NCBI GenBank assembly: GCA_020845495.1
Contig: JADLFM010000216.1
Coordinates: forward strand, 62,001-126,000
Source of the DNA: Chloroflexota bacterium
GTDB lineage: Bacteria > Chloroflexota > UBA6077 > JACCZL01
Reading direction: 5' to 3'
Length of the DNA: 64,000 nt
How positions within the stretch are numbered: the stretch's first letter is position 1; each line of letters starts with the position of its first letter. Positions 44,872 to 53,959 of this stretch are shown here, piece after piece. The notes below the pieces were generated by a model. The model worked only from the letters and a program-made list of their open reading frames with translations, made no database searches and had not been told where the DNA came from. Made by a program: the position numbers and the translations under genes.

Positions 44872-45912
44872 GTGCCGAATGACCGTGGCGGGCAGGGTGA
44901 GAGTCCGGCCCTGATCGAGGTCGACGGATCGAGCTCGAACGGTTCCTCACACGAGGACGACGACGTGTTCTCGATTGCCGGCACACCGGCCGGCATCCTC
45001 GAGCGGCCAGCCAGCGATCCGATCGTCTTTGCCCACCCGAGCGAGCACGAGCTTGCTCGGATTCTCGACTTCTACCGCATCCAGTGGCGCTACGAGCCGC
45101 GCTCGTTCGTACTCCGAGCGAAGGGCAGCCGGGTGCTCGAGATGTTCAGTCCGGATTTCTACCTGCCGGAGCTCGATCAGTATTACGAACTGACCACGCT
45201 CCGCCAACGACTGGTAACGAAGAAGAACCGCAAGCTGCGGTTGCTCCGCGAACTGTACCCGGACGTGCAGGTCCGGCTGCTGTATCGCAAGGACTACCAG
45301 GAGCTCGTAGCCAAGTACGGCTACGGGCCGGCCGAGCTTGACTCGCCTGAGGCGGAGGCGTTCCGGGCCGAGGAGCGCGCCGAGCGCGTGCTGTTCTCCC
45401 AGGCCGAAATCGCCGCGACGGTCCAGCGACTCGGCCGGACGCTCACCCAGGAGTACGCGACGCGCCCCCCGGTCTTGATCGGCATCCTGAAGGGCGTGAC
45501 CTTCTTCCTCGCGGACCTGATGCGCCAGATTCACCTGCCCGTTGAAGTGGACTTCATGGCCGTGTCAGAGTTGAAGGGCCATGCGGGCGGCGCCGTCCGG
45601 ATCGTCAAAGACCTGGACCTCGACATCCAAAACCGTCACGTCGTACTGGTAGAAGATATCGTCGACACTGGCATGACCCTCCGCTACATCCTGGGCCACC
45701 TGGCCGCGCGCGGGCCAGCCAGCCTCGAAGTGTGCACCCTGCTCGATAAGCGGGCACGCCGGCTGGTGGGCGTCCCGATCCGGTACGTGGGGTTCGAGTT
45801 GGCGGACGAGTTCGTGGTCGGGTACGGCCTCGATTACCGTCAGCGCTACCGGAATCTGCCGTTCCTCGCGACGCTGCGCCCCGAGCGCTACCGCCCCGAG
45901 CCGCCCGCCTGA
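44872..45912 (+). CDS. hpt: Hypoxanthine phosphoribosyltransferase with N-terminal nuclease-like domain
   Basis: A 346-aa protein with GTG start. Residues about 165-346 are a purine phosphoribosyltransferase: VLIGILKGVTFFLADLMRQI, the PRPP motif VVLVEDIVDTGMT (257-269), and YVGFELADEFVVGYGLDYRQ. That part alone is about 180 aa, the usual enzyme size. Residues 50-150 form an extra domain: Tyr-Glu75 in QWRYEPRSF, MFSPDFYLPE (Asp95) and DQYYELTT (Glu106-x-Thr108), laid out like a PD-(D/E)XK fold with Thr for Lys. Residues 1-50 are Gly/Ser/Asp-rich. It follows glyA by 247 bp. Confidence 0.9.
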   Translation: MPNDRGGQGESPALIEVDGSSSNGSSHEDDDVFSIAGTPAGILERPASDPIVFAHPSEHELARILDFYRIQWRYEPRSFVLRAKGSRVLEMFSPDFYLPELDQYYELTTLRQRLVTKKNRKLRLLRELYPDVQVRLLYRKDYQELVAKYGYGPAELDSPEAEAFRAEERAERVLFSQAEIAATVQRLGRTLTQEYATRPPVLIGILKGVTFFLADLMRQIHLPVEVDFMAVSELKGHAGGAVRIVKDLDLDIQNRHVVLVEDIVDTGMTLRYILGHLAARGPASLEVCTLLDKRARRLVGVPIRYVGFELADEFVVGYGLDYRQRYRNLPFLATLRPERYRPEPPA

Positions 45913-46039
45913 GGCGTCGGTACCGCAGGCGGGCGGGTAGCAGTGCCGCACCCGGGTGCAGGACCAGGACGGGACCTGTCGAGCCTCGCCGCGCTCTGGG
46001 GGATAGCCGTGCCTCGGTCCTGCTCCGGTGGTGCCATAC

Positions 46040-47215
46040 TCAGCCCTGCTGACCCTCCAGGAACTCCAGCAGCAGGCGGCTGACGGCCTCGTGCTGCTCT
46101 TGCTGGACCCAGTGCCCGGCCCCCTCCAGCAGGTGGATGCCCCGCAGATCGGTGCAGATCTTGTCGCGCATCGCCTCCAGGCATCCGGCTCGCTGGTAGA
46201 CGCCCCAGTCGCTCATACCGCTGATGAACGACGAAGGCACGTCGATGGTGCGCCCAGAATACAGCCGAAGCTCGGCCGTGAAGGCAGGATCCGTCTGTAA
46301 CCGATACGACTGCAAGCCGCCCTGGAAACCAGTCCTGGTGAACTCGTCGCTGCACACCCGAAGCTCCTCATCCGTGAGCCACTGGTTCGCCGCGATCTCC
46401 TCGGGCGTGGGCATGTCCAGCGCCACGTTCTCCGGCATCGTCTTGTCGAGGTCCATGATGTAGTAGCGCGGCATCTTGGCAAGCTCAGAGGCGCTGAACG
46501 CGGTGAGCGGGTGGGGAGCGTTCCCCTTCCAATCCGCGCTCTTGACGTGGTAGTAGGCGCGCAGGAAGTCGTGGATGCCCTGCTTCGCACTGACCCACTC
46601 GTCGTTCGCCTCACGTCGCGCGTTGTACCAGTGGTAGTGCTTGCGTGGGCGGGGCAACGCGGCCAGGTCGTCATGCACGGTCGGGCCGCGCGGAGCCGGG
46701 GGCGTCGGCGACTCATAGGCCGTATTGAACGGGAACGCCGGCGGCCCGTCGAACGGCGCCGTCATCAGCACCATCGAGCGAAACACGTCCGGTCGGACCA
46801 GCGTCGACCAGGCCGCGACCGACGAGCCGAAGTCATGCCCCACGATCGTCGCCACGCTGCGATGCCCGAGCGCGTAGACCAGCCCGAGGGTATCGCGCAC
46901 GCGCTCCAGCGGCCTCCACGGCCAGAGGCTGTCGTCAAAGGTGACGTCCGTACCGCCGCTGCGCCCGTAGCCACGATGATCCGGCGCCACCACGTGGTAG
47001 TCGGCCTCGGCCAGCGGCAGCATCACCTTGCGCCAGCTATATGCCAGCTCCGGATAGCCGTGCATCAGGAGCACGAGGGGCCGCCCGGGCTCCTCGAAGC
47101 CAGCCTCCAGGAGGTGCATGGTGATACCGTTGTTGTTGTCCACAAAGCGGGAGCGGATCCCGACGGGGATGGTGGTCTGGCCGTAGGCGACGTCGCTGTT
47201 GATGGTTCCTGACAT
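46040..47215 (-). CDS. Alpha/beta hydrolase, epoxide-hydrolase-like
   Basis: A 391-aa alpha/beta-hydrolase. The oxyanion-loop HGYPELAYSWRKV (residues 52-64), the nucleophile Asp128 in GHDFGSSVAAW and a late His (His368) in GAGHWVQQEQ match the epoxide hydrolase/haloalkane dehalogenase group; Asp as nucleophile separates it from esterases. A long lid lies at about 165-300. The ATG at 47215 has GGGAGGGGG upstream. A 36-bp direct repeat pair lies just upstream. Confidence 0.88.
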   Translation of the reverse strand: MSGTINSDVAYGQTTIPVGIRSRFVDNNNGITMHLLEAGFEEPGRPLVLLMHGYPELAYSWRKVMLPLAEADYHVVAPDHRGYGRSGGTDVTFDDSLWPWRPLERVRDTLGLVYALGHRSVATIVGHDFGSSVAAWSTLVRPDVFRSMVLMTAPFDGPPAFPFNTAYESPTPPAPRGPTVHDDLAALPRPRKHYHWYNARREANDEWVSAKQGIHDFLRAYYHVKSADWKGNAPHPLTAFSASELAKMPRYYIMDLDKTMPENVALDMPTPEEIAANQWLTDEELRVCSDEFTRTGFQGGLQSYRLQTDPAFTAELRLYSGRTIDVPSSFISGMSDWGVYQRAGCLEAMRDKICTDLRGIHLLEGAGHWVQQEQHEAVSRLLLEFLEGQQG

Positions 47216-47279
47216 GGCCCCCTCCCGCGCGTAGAGCGTTCTGAAGATGCGCTCCCGATTATGGTGGCTACGGTGCCTG

Positions 47280-47387
47280 CTGCACCGCGAGTGAGACGGG
47301 CCAGGTGCCACGCACATCATGGCTGTGCGCTCCCGCTCGCCCCCAGTGCCACTGCACCGCGAGTGAGACGTGCCAGGTGCCACGCAC
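47280..47387. repeat. 36-bp direct repeat pair, 72-bp period
   Basis: Copies at 47280-47315 and 47352-47387 begin CTGCACCGCGAGTGAGACG and differ at one base. They lie upstream of the epoxide-hydrolase-like gene. Each contains CCAGGTGCCACGCAC. Confidence 0.9.
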
Positions 47388-47659
47388 TGAGCGTACGGGG
47401 GACAGCGCCCAGGCGAGCAGGCTTTGGGGCCTATCCCGCTCCAGTTTCTTCAACGCTCTCACACCCATGGAAGGTCTCACGCCCAGCAGAGTAGTGCGAT
47501 CCACGCCTCCTCGGGCCGCCTGCATTGGCATAGCGCCAGGGCGAAGGATCCCTGGCCCGTTGCTACAAAGTTGCAAGGCGGTTGAGATACCGCTGTGATA
47601 CACTTAGATGGCGACAACGCACCTTCCGGTGCCCGCGTGTGCTCGACAGGGAGGTTCCC

Positions 47660-48010
47660 ATGGAGCGTGACGTGCGGATAGCCGATCTGGCGGTCGACAA
47701 CCCAAATCTCGAACAGGTGATGCGAGACTGGCAGGCCGAGCGGCACCAGAAGGGCGAGAGCCCGTTCGACTGGCAGACCTTTCGGGCGACAGTCGGATAC
47801 GTCGGACTCGCCGACCCTGGCGCCGATCCACCCAATGAGTTCTACTGGTTCATCCCCCCCGACACCGGCGCTGTGCGGCCGAGCGAGCGGGTGATGACCG
47901 CCGAGCGGGAGGCTACCAGTCCCTCGGCCGTGCTGGTGACGCCGGGCGCGGGCCTGCGAAGCACGGGCGGCGCCGATAGCGAACTCACCGAGATGAAGTA
48001 TTGGCGCTAG
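47660..48010 (+). CDS. Hypothetical protein
   Basis: A 116-aa soluble protein of unknown function. GGGAGG lies five bases before the ATG. Readable parts are DLAVDNPNLEQVMRDWQAER, SPFDWQTFRATVGYVGLADP and a disordered tail. It is followed by a strong hairpin. No relation to neighbours was recognised. Confidence 0.7.
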   Translation: MERDVRIADLAVDNPNLEQVMRDWQAERHQKGESPFDWQTFRATVGYVGLADPGADPPNEFYWFIPPDTGAVRPSERVMTAEREATSPSAVLVTPGAGLRSTGGADSELTEMKYWR

Positions 48011-48063
48011 CCGCCGATCATCTGGGCGTGCGGAGCGCCCCCCTCTTCTGTCGGCCGTAGAGC

Positions 48064-48104
48064 AGGGGTCGGTACGGCGTTCTTGACGCGCCGTACCGAC
48101 CCCT
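48064..48104 (+). terminator. Hairpin after the 116-aa hypothetical gene
   Basis: Perfect 16-bp arms (AGGGGTCGGTACGGCG and its complement) around a nine-base loop, 53 bases after the stop. Confidence 0.8.
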
Positions 48105-48379
48105 ACCGGCGTTAGCGGTCAGGGCGGCCTAGACTCTCGGTCGCCTCCCCTGGTCATGAGGGCAGCGCGTACGACCGCCTGCCCGTCCCGCGGCGGTGGC
48201 TGCTGCTGCCATGCATGCAGCAGGACATCCCCGCCAACTGGGTGCTGCACCGCTGCCCACACGGGGCGGGCGCCAGCCCCCCTCGGCGTGACCTGACAGC
48301 GCTGAGCGCCTGCGGGCGAGCGAACCGATGAAGGGCGTGGGCGCCCTGGTCAGTAACGGGCTCGCTCGCGCACGGTACG

Positions 48380-48963
48380 GTCCTGTTGGGCAGCTTTGCC
48401 GTCTGGGAGGAGCGTGCACCGTCGCTGATGGTTCCGCCGAGCCCGCGGCTTCGCCGCGGGCTGCATGGTGTGTCTGCTCGCCTACCCGGGCCCGGCAGGC
48501 GTCATGTTCTAGGTCACGCTCCTGTACCAGAACCTCGATGGCTGGTCCGGCCTGCACGCCGTGCTGTCCTGGCTGGCGATGAACGTATCGTTCCTGGTGA
48601 TGGCCCAGTTTGCCGGTCGGCTCGATCGCCGGTTTCCAAGTTTCTCGGTGGTGGCCGTTGGCTGCACGGTCGCCGGGGTTGGCATCGCTGGCCTGAGTGC
48701 GGTGACGGCGGGGTCGCCGTTCACATGGACTGGCCTCTGCTATGTATTGGCTGGCGTTGGAGTTGAAGTCCGTGGCCGCTCAGCAGGGCCAGCACGTCGC
48801 GGGTGCCTAGAGCGGTGCAGTTACGGCGGCGCTGGGAAACTCCTACCGGGCAGCGGCCATCGCATCGTTTACGCACAGTTACCATCTTGCAATGGTCGCC
48901 GCTGCCGGCTGCGTCCTGCTCGCCGCGATCGTCTCGGCGCTCGAACTTCGCCGCTCGACAGCC
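48380..48963 (+). pseudogene. Decayed MFS transporter fragment
   Basis: Parts of a major-facilitator protein appear in different frames. One frame carries SFAVWEERAPSLMVPP; the next reads VMF-stop-VTLLYQNLDGWSGLHAVL, where TAG at 48512-48514 replaces the expected Tyr codon, then LSWLAMNVSFLVMAQFAGRL and GCTVAGVGIAGLSAV; a third frame holds AVTAALGNSYRAAAIASFTH and ending LAAIVSALELRRS. Several frameshifts, a stop and missing segments make it nonfunctional. The 5' part is absent. Confidence 0.75.
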
Positions 48964-49089
48964 CCGCCCGATCGTGCTCGAGGGGGGTGCTGCTCGAACA
49001 CCGAATTGCGCGCGTGATCCGAGTATGCGCGCCGAACGTGTATCACATCACGAGAGCGTCGTGCTGCGGGCGTAGACGGGAGAAGGACG

Positions 49090-49539
49090 ATGAGTGGCTC
49101 AGAGCACTCCAACGAGCGAATCCACTACAACCTGGCGCTCATGCATCGCTACTTCGACCTTCTCTTCAGCAAAGATCTCGATTCGATGTTGGCACTCATC
49201 GACGACGACATTACGTGGCATGTTGTGCCAACTGGCGACGTCATCCACGGGAAAGTGCAGTTCGCCGCGCTCGCACAGAATCACTGGGGCGCCTCTCCCG
49301 ACCGCGAAAAGCACCTCCTCAACCTCTTCGCAAGCGAGGAGTACGCGTGCATGGAGTACACCAGCGGCGGGACGCTCACTGGCCGGGTCGAATTTCCCTC
49401 GATCCAGATCGCCCCGTCCGGTGGCACGTACCTGCTCCAGGTATGCTTCGTGTTCCATTTTGCCAACGGCAAGATCGATCGAGTTCACGAGTATTTTGAC
49501 ATGGAAACGGTCAAGCGCATCACAGCGCCCACGGGATAG
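49090..49539 (+). CDS. NTF2-like (SnoaL/ketosteroid isomerase-type) protein
   Basis: A 149-aa protein of the NTF2-like superfamily: LMHRYFDLLFSKDLDSMLAL, DDDITWHVVPTGDVIHGK, and a final strand CFVFHFANGKIDRVHEYFDM. GGGAGAAGGA precedes the ATG. Such proteins may be small isomerases or binding proteins; no catalytic assignment is possible. It follows the MFS pseudogene. Confidence 0.75.
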   Translation: MSGSEHSNERIHYNLALMHRYFDLLFSKDLDSMLALIDDDITWHVVPTGDVIHGKVQFAALAQNHWGASPDREKHLLNLFASEEYACMEYTSGGTLTGRVEFPSIQIAPSGGTYLLQVCFVFHFANGKIDRVHEYFDMETVKRITAPTG

Positions 49540-49785
49540 CTCCGTTCGTGGCGCCCAGTCGGGCAAAGAGCAGCGTGTCGGGTCGTAACTATTCTCCTTC
49601 ACGTCGAGGACGACTCCCTCGCCGATCACTGCGCCCTAAACCAATACCGAGGTGAAAACCACATGCCCTCAGGTTCCGACCATATGGTTCCCACCGTGGC
49701 GTTGGTTTAGTACAGCGCCTGTCATCGAATCGATGGGGTCGGCGTGGAGAGCCAGCCCAGCACGCTCACGGTCTGTATCCAGGCA

Positions 49786-51930
49786 CTATGACGCGGGCCG
49801 AAGCTCGATGCGGAACGGCGCCTCTTCGAGGGTGCGCGGCGCCAACCCGCTGACGACCAGCACCGCGCGCTCAGTCGCGCCACCCAGATCGGCGAACCGC
49901 TCTACGGCGCGACCATCCCCGTCTGCGCGCAGCGGCCTGACGGTCACACTGCCGTCGCGGTGATACTCGACGAGTTGGAGGCTCCAGGTCTGGGGAATGG
50001 CGTTGCCCGACCGGATGAATCCGTCGTAGCTCCAACCCCGGTCGCTCTCGGCGTCGTCGCGGAAGTCAAGCTCCGGCACCTCGACATCGTCGATGAGCGC
50101 ACCCCGTAAGTTGGTACCCTGGTCGGTGACGTACTCGAACCGGACCAACACCTCACCGCCCGCAAAGGGCGTCAGGTCGACGGACTCTGGCACCCAGGCC
50201 ACAGCCCCACCAGATCCCGGATCGGCGCCGCTCTGGCCACTGTAACCTGGACCGACGGCGTTGCCAACTCGGTTGGAGGTCGACGTGTTGGTGCCCTCGA
50301 GCACCCGCCAGGTAGCGCCGCCGTCACTGGAGGCCATGACGTAGAGGTAGTCGTAGTCCCGCTCGGTGTCGTACCAGGCATTGAAGCGGAGCGTCGCTGA
50401 CGAGAGGCCATGCAGATCGAACGACCGCGTCATGGCCGTATCCATGTTGTCGGCACGGTCGCTCCACCAGAACGCTCGTCCGCTCGTCGGCGCCGCCCCG
50501 ACAAGTTGGACGGTCGGCGCGCCCTGGAAGACGACGGCAGCAGGACGGCCGTCGCCCTTCAGTTCGAAGTACTCCGCACCGTACTGGTGGACGCTCGCCT
50601 CGACCGGCGCGCCACCGACTGAGATCGGCGTCGTGAAGGGAGCCTGGCGGGTGGCATCAGACAAGCCGTACCGGCCGTCACCGACGGCCGGATCGTTGAT
50701 GAGGTTGGCGGCTATCCAGTCCTCGAAGACGTCATCAAACGAGAGGCTGGAGCCCGCACGGCTGAGCGCCGCCGAGATCGTGTCGGGCGGACGGCCCGGC
50801 CCGGCGAGGATGTCGTGGATCGCGCCTTCCCCGAAACGATCCTCGAGGTACCGTGAGAAGCCGTACGACGCCTGGTAGTGAATCCCGCTCTCGCCGCTCC
50901 CCGCCCAGGCCGTCAACTGTACGTCCGGCCGGCGCGGCAACTGCGCCGTCGAGACGGACCGGCCCGGGACGGCCAGCACCGATGCGAGCTCCGCGAACCC
51001 CTCATCCAGCCAGCTTTCCGACGACGGGTTCACGCTCCAATGAACGAGATGCTGGAACTCGTGAGCGATCGTTCCATCGAAGCCGGTCGTTCCCGGCCGA
51101 ACGGACGGCAGGTTGACGTGGATCATCTCCCGTTCGTTGGAGTACGGGAAGACGCTGCGCGGGTACGGATCCCAGGATGTGAAGTAGGCCGCCACCCCTG
51201 GCGCTGTCCCCAGGAACATCGTGATACGCGGGTCGCCGTCGATACCTGGCGAGCGCTCCTGGCCGAAGACACGGTGGATCGTCGGATAGGTACGCTCGTC
51301 GAACTGGCGGGCCGAGGCGGCAAGGTCATCGTCCTTCACGGTCTGCCCGACTTCGACGTACCAGTAGGCGTGCTCCGAGACGAGCCGCAACTCGGCATCG
51401 CGCGGCTGGTAGGCGTTGTTCCGCTGGTCGAGGACGTAGAAGGAGGCGCGGTCTCCAACGCTCCGCGAGGCCGGCGGGGGATCGGTTGCCTTCCAGTCGA
51501 TCGGGTGCCCGGCGATCCTGGCCCGCAGCGCGATCGGGTCGCGGACCGGCCGGGGCGCCGCAAGCACCTGTTCGAGCGTCGCGAGCGCCGCCTGCCGCTC
51601 GGCGTCGTCGATCGGGCCAGGCGCCCCAAGTAGCAGGCGCGGCTGTTGCGCGGTCCCGAGCGCGCCGCCCCCGGCCGTGCCCTGCTCCAGCATCCAGGCG
51701 GGCGCATTGACCGCTTGACCTCCCTGCCCAGCCGTGAAGAGCGCGGGTACACCTGCTGGAGCCGCGGACACACCGTCGCGAAGCAGCGCGGCGGTTGGGA
51801 AGGGGAGGATGAGCGTAGCCAGGACAATAGCCGCCAGCACGCCTTCACGCAGCCTCCGCGACGTCGGGCTGCCGGGCTGGAGGCGTGTCGGCAGCGAGAT
51901 CGGGACGCGGCGCGTCACCGCCGAGCTCAC
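49786..51930 (-). CDS. Secreted metalloprotease, M6-like
   Basis: A 714-aa exported protein. An N-terminal hydrophobic segment (residues 30-50) follows basic residues, then the zinc motif HEFQH near residue 290 in GTIAHEFQHLVHWSV, with a Glu-rich helix SSESWLDEGFAELASVLAVP after it (third ligand likely). The second half has beta-rich domains including MASSDGGATWRVLEGTNTST and VRFEYVTDQGTNLRGALID, as in immune-inhibitor-A proteases. It overlaps the purine phosphorylase gene by four bases, an unusual pairing. Confidence 0.82.
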   Translation of the reverse strand: MSSAVTRRVPISLPTRLQPGSPTSRRLREGVLAAIVLATLILPFPTAALLRDGVSAAPAGVPALFTAGQGGQAVNAPAWMLEQGTAGGGALGTAQQPRLLLGAPGPIDDAERQAALATLEQVLAAPRPVRDPIALRARIAGHPIDWKATDPPPASRSVGDRASFYVLDQRNNAYQPRDAELRLVSEHAYWYVEVGQTVKDDDLAASARQFDERTYPTIHRVFGQERSPGIDGDPRITMFLGTAPGVAAYFTSWDPYPRSVFPYSNEREMIHVNLPSVRPGTTGFDGTIAHEFQHLVHWSVNPSSESWLDEGFAELASVLAVPGRSVSTAQLPRRPDVQLTAWAGSGESGIHYQASYGFSRYLEDRFGEGAIHDILAGPGRPPDTISAALSRAGSSLSFDDVFEDWIAANLINDPAVGDGRYGLSDATRQAPFTTPISVGGAPVEASVHQYGAEYFELKGDGRPAAVVFQGAPTVQLVGAAPTSGRAFWWSDRADNMDTAMTRSFDLHGLSSATLRFNAWYDTERDYDYLYVMASSDGGATWRVLEGTNTSTSNRVGNAVGPGYSGQSGADPGSGGAVAWVPESVDLTPFAGGEVLVRFEYVTDQGTNLRGALIDDVEVPELDFRDDAESDRGWSYDGFIRSGNAIPQTWSLQLVEYHRDGSVTVRPLRADGDGRAVERFADLGGATERAVLVVSGLAPRTLEEAPFRIELRPAS

Positions 51931-52793
51931 GGCCGCTCCTCGTCAGCGGAGGCGGCCAGTCCGCGCAGGACGCCTCGAACGATCAGTTGCAGGCCGGGCG
52001 CTGCCCGCTCCGCGACGGCCAGCACGCCCTCATGGCTGACGTCCGTCACCTCGCTTGCCGGGTCGGCCGAGTTGGTGATGACCGAGATCCCGAGCACCCG
52101 CATCCGCTCGTGTCGAGCGACGATCACCTCGGGCGCTGTGGACATCCCGACCGCGTCCGCGCCAAGCAGCCGGAGGGCGCGTATCTCGGCGTGCGTCTCG
52201 AAGGATGGCCCGGCGACGACGGCGTAGACGCCCTCGTGCAGCCGAATGCCCCGCTCGGCGGCCACGGCGCTTGCCAGTGCCCGCAGTTCGGCATCGTACG
52301 GATTGGCCATCTCCAGGAATCGCACGCCAAGCTCCGGCTCGTCCGCTCCCACCAGCGGGCTGACTCCGGCCAACCCCATCAGATTGATATGGTCGCGCAG
52401 CAGCATCAGGTCGCCAGGGCGGTACGCCTCGTTGAGGCCACCGGCGGCGTTCGTGATGATGAAGACCTCGGCGCCAAGACGGCGGAGCACGCGAACCGGG
52501 AACGTGACCTGCTGGAGCGAGTACCCCTCGTAGAAGTGAACCCGGCCCCGCATCACCGCCACCGGCACGCCCTCGAGCAACCCGCCCACCAACTGGCCGG
52601 CGTGGCCCGCGACGGTCGAGATGGGGAAGTGTGGGATGTCGGCGTAGGGCACGATCGACGGCTCGGCGACCTCGTCGGCGAGTGGGCCGAGGCCGGTCCC
52701 GAGGATGATGCCGACGCGCGGCACCACGGCGAGGCGGCCTCTCAAGGTGGAGGCCGCCTCACGCACCCGGTACGCCTGGGATGGAACGCTCAT
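51927..52793 (-). CDS. Purine nucleoside phosphorylase
   Basis: Trimeric-type (class I) purine nucleoside phosphorylase, 288 aa, normal length. Conserved parts: GIILGTGLGPLADEV, HFPISTVAGHAGQLVGG, RVHFYEGYSLQQVTFPVRVL, TNAAGGLNEAYRPGDLML, VYAVVAGPSFETHAEIRALR and MSTAPEVIVARHE, with ITNSA near the end. It splits purine nucleosides with phosphate. It overlaps the protease gene downstream and follows the recombinase gene by 65 bp. Confidence 0.95.
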   Translation of the reverse strand: MSVPSQAYRVREAASTLRGRLAVVPRVGIILGTGLGPLADEVAEPSIVPYADIPHFPISTVAGHAGQLVGGLLEGVPVAVMRGRVHFYEGYSLQQVTFPVRVLRRLGAEVFIITNAAGGLNEAYRPGDLMLLRDHINLMGLAGVSPLVGADEPELGVRFLEMANPYDAELRALASAVAAERGIRLHEGVYAVVAGPSFETHAEIRALRLLGADAVGMSTAPEVIVARHERMRVLGISVITNSADPASEVTDVSHEGVLAVAERAAPGLQLIVRGVLRGLAASADEERP

Positions 52794-52858
52794 GGTACGA
52801 GCCGCGGGAGCGGCGCGGGAGGGACGGTAAGGACCGTCGCTCGGCGCCTTCGCCCCTT

Positions 52859-53848
52859 TTACCCGCGCCGCGCGCCGGCCGCGACGAGGCGGCGGTCTTC
52901 GGCGACGAGCGAACGCGGCGCTGCCAGCTTGATCTGAGTGTACACCTGCGTGGTCGAGATGTTCGCGTGCCCAAGCAGCTCGCGCAACTTCGGGAGCGTC
53001 AGACCGTCGCTCAAGCGGTGCGCGGCGAACGAGTGCCGCAACGTATGGGGCGTGACTTCCACGCTCACACCGCTGTCCCGCGCGATCGCCTTCATGATGA
53101 GCCAGAATCCTTGACGCGTCAGGCGCTGCCCCCGGTGATTGAGGAAGAGGGCCGGTGTCGGCGCGGCCGGGCGCAGCAGGTTGGGACGCCCTCGTTCGAG
53201 GTACTCCCGCAGGACCGTCGCAACACGCCCTTCGATCGGCAGGTAGCGGACCCGCATGCCTCGCCCCACGCAGCGCACCGTTCCCTTGCCGAGATCGAGA
53301 TCGCTGAGATCGATCGTGACCAGTTCGCTCACCCGCATACCGGTCGCGTAGAGCAGGTGGAGCATCGCTCGGTCGCGGAGCCCTTCTGGGGTCGACTTCT
53401 TCTCGACGTGGCCCAGCAGCCGGTCGATCTCGGCTACCGAGATGGCACGCGGCAGCGGCTTCTTCACCTCCGGCGCGCCGATCTCGGCCGCCGGGCTCGT
53501 CTGGACGGAGCCCTGCAACACCAGATAGTGGAAGAGCGACTTGACGGCGGCCATCTTCCGAGCGATCGTCGCCGCCGAGTAACCCTTGTCCTCGCGCAGG
53601 CTCAGGAAGAACCCGGCCACGACCTCGCGCGATGCCGTGGTCGGGTCCGCGACGATCGTCGCCGAGCCGCCGGCAACGGCGAACCCGCTGTCGCTCCAGC
53701 TACTGCCAGGCCCGAGTGGGTCACGCTGGCGCGAGGTCAGGTACTCCTCGAACTGGCGGAGATCGTTTCGATAGGCGGCCAGGGTGTTCGGGGAGAGCCG
53801 CTTCTCGGATGCCAGGAATTGAAGGAAGGCGTCAGTATATTCCTTCAC
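52859..53848 (-). CDS. XerC/XerD-type tyrosine recombinase
   Basis: Site-specific recombinase, 329 aa (E. coli XerD is 298). Catalytic residues: Arg172 in GMRVSEL, His268 and Arg271 in TPHTLRHSFAAHRL, His294 in LGHANISTT and the nucleophile Tyr303. The beta-hairpin Lys, usually in GKGNKER, is replaced by Arg196 (VGRGMRVRYLPI). A 25-30 residue insert lies at about 43-70. The GTG at 53848 has GAGAGGGG upstream. It is first in a possible operon with the phosphorylase and protease genes. No adjacent mobile element marks it as an integrase. Confidence 0.9.
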   Translation of the reverse strand: MKEYTDAFLQFLASEKRLSPNTLAAYRNDLRQFEEYLTSRQRDPLGPGSSWSDSGFAVAGGSATIVADPTTASREVVAGFFLSLREDKGYSAATIARKMAAVKSLFHYLVLQGSVQTSPAAEIGAPEVKKPLPRAISVAEIDRLLGHVEKKSTPEGLRDRAMLHLLYATGMRVSELVTIDLSDLDLGKGTVRCVGRGMRVRYLPIEGRVATVLREYLERGRPNLLRPAAPTPALFLNHRGQRLTRQGFWLIMKAIARDSGVSVEVTPHTLRHSFAAHRLSDGLTLPKLRELLGHANISTTQVYTQIKLAAPRSLVAEDRRLVAAGARRG

Positions 53849-53959
53849 GTCGCCCCTCTCGTGCGCGCTGACCGGCTCCCGGTGAGTACCCGACAGGGTA
53901 GACCGGCCATCGATCGAGCGTTCCTCACAGTGATCCTTCACGTAGCACGTAGCGAACGG

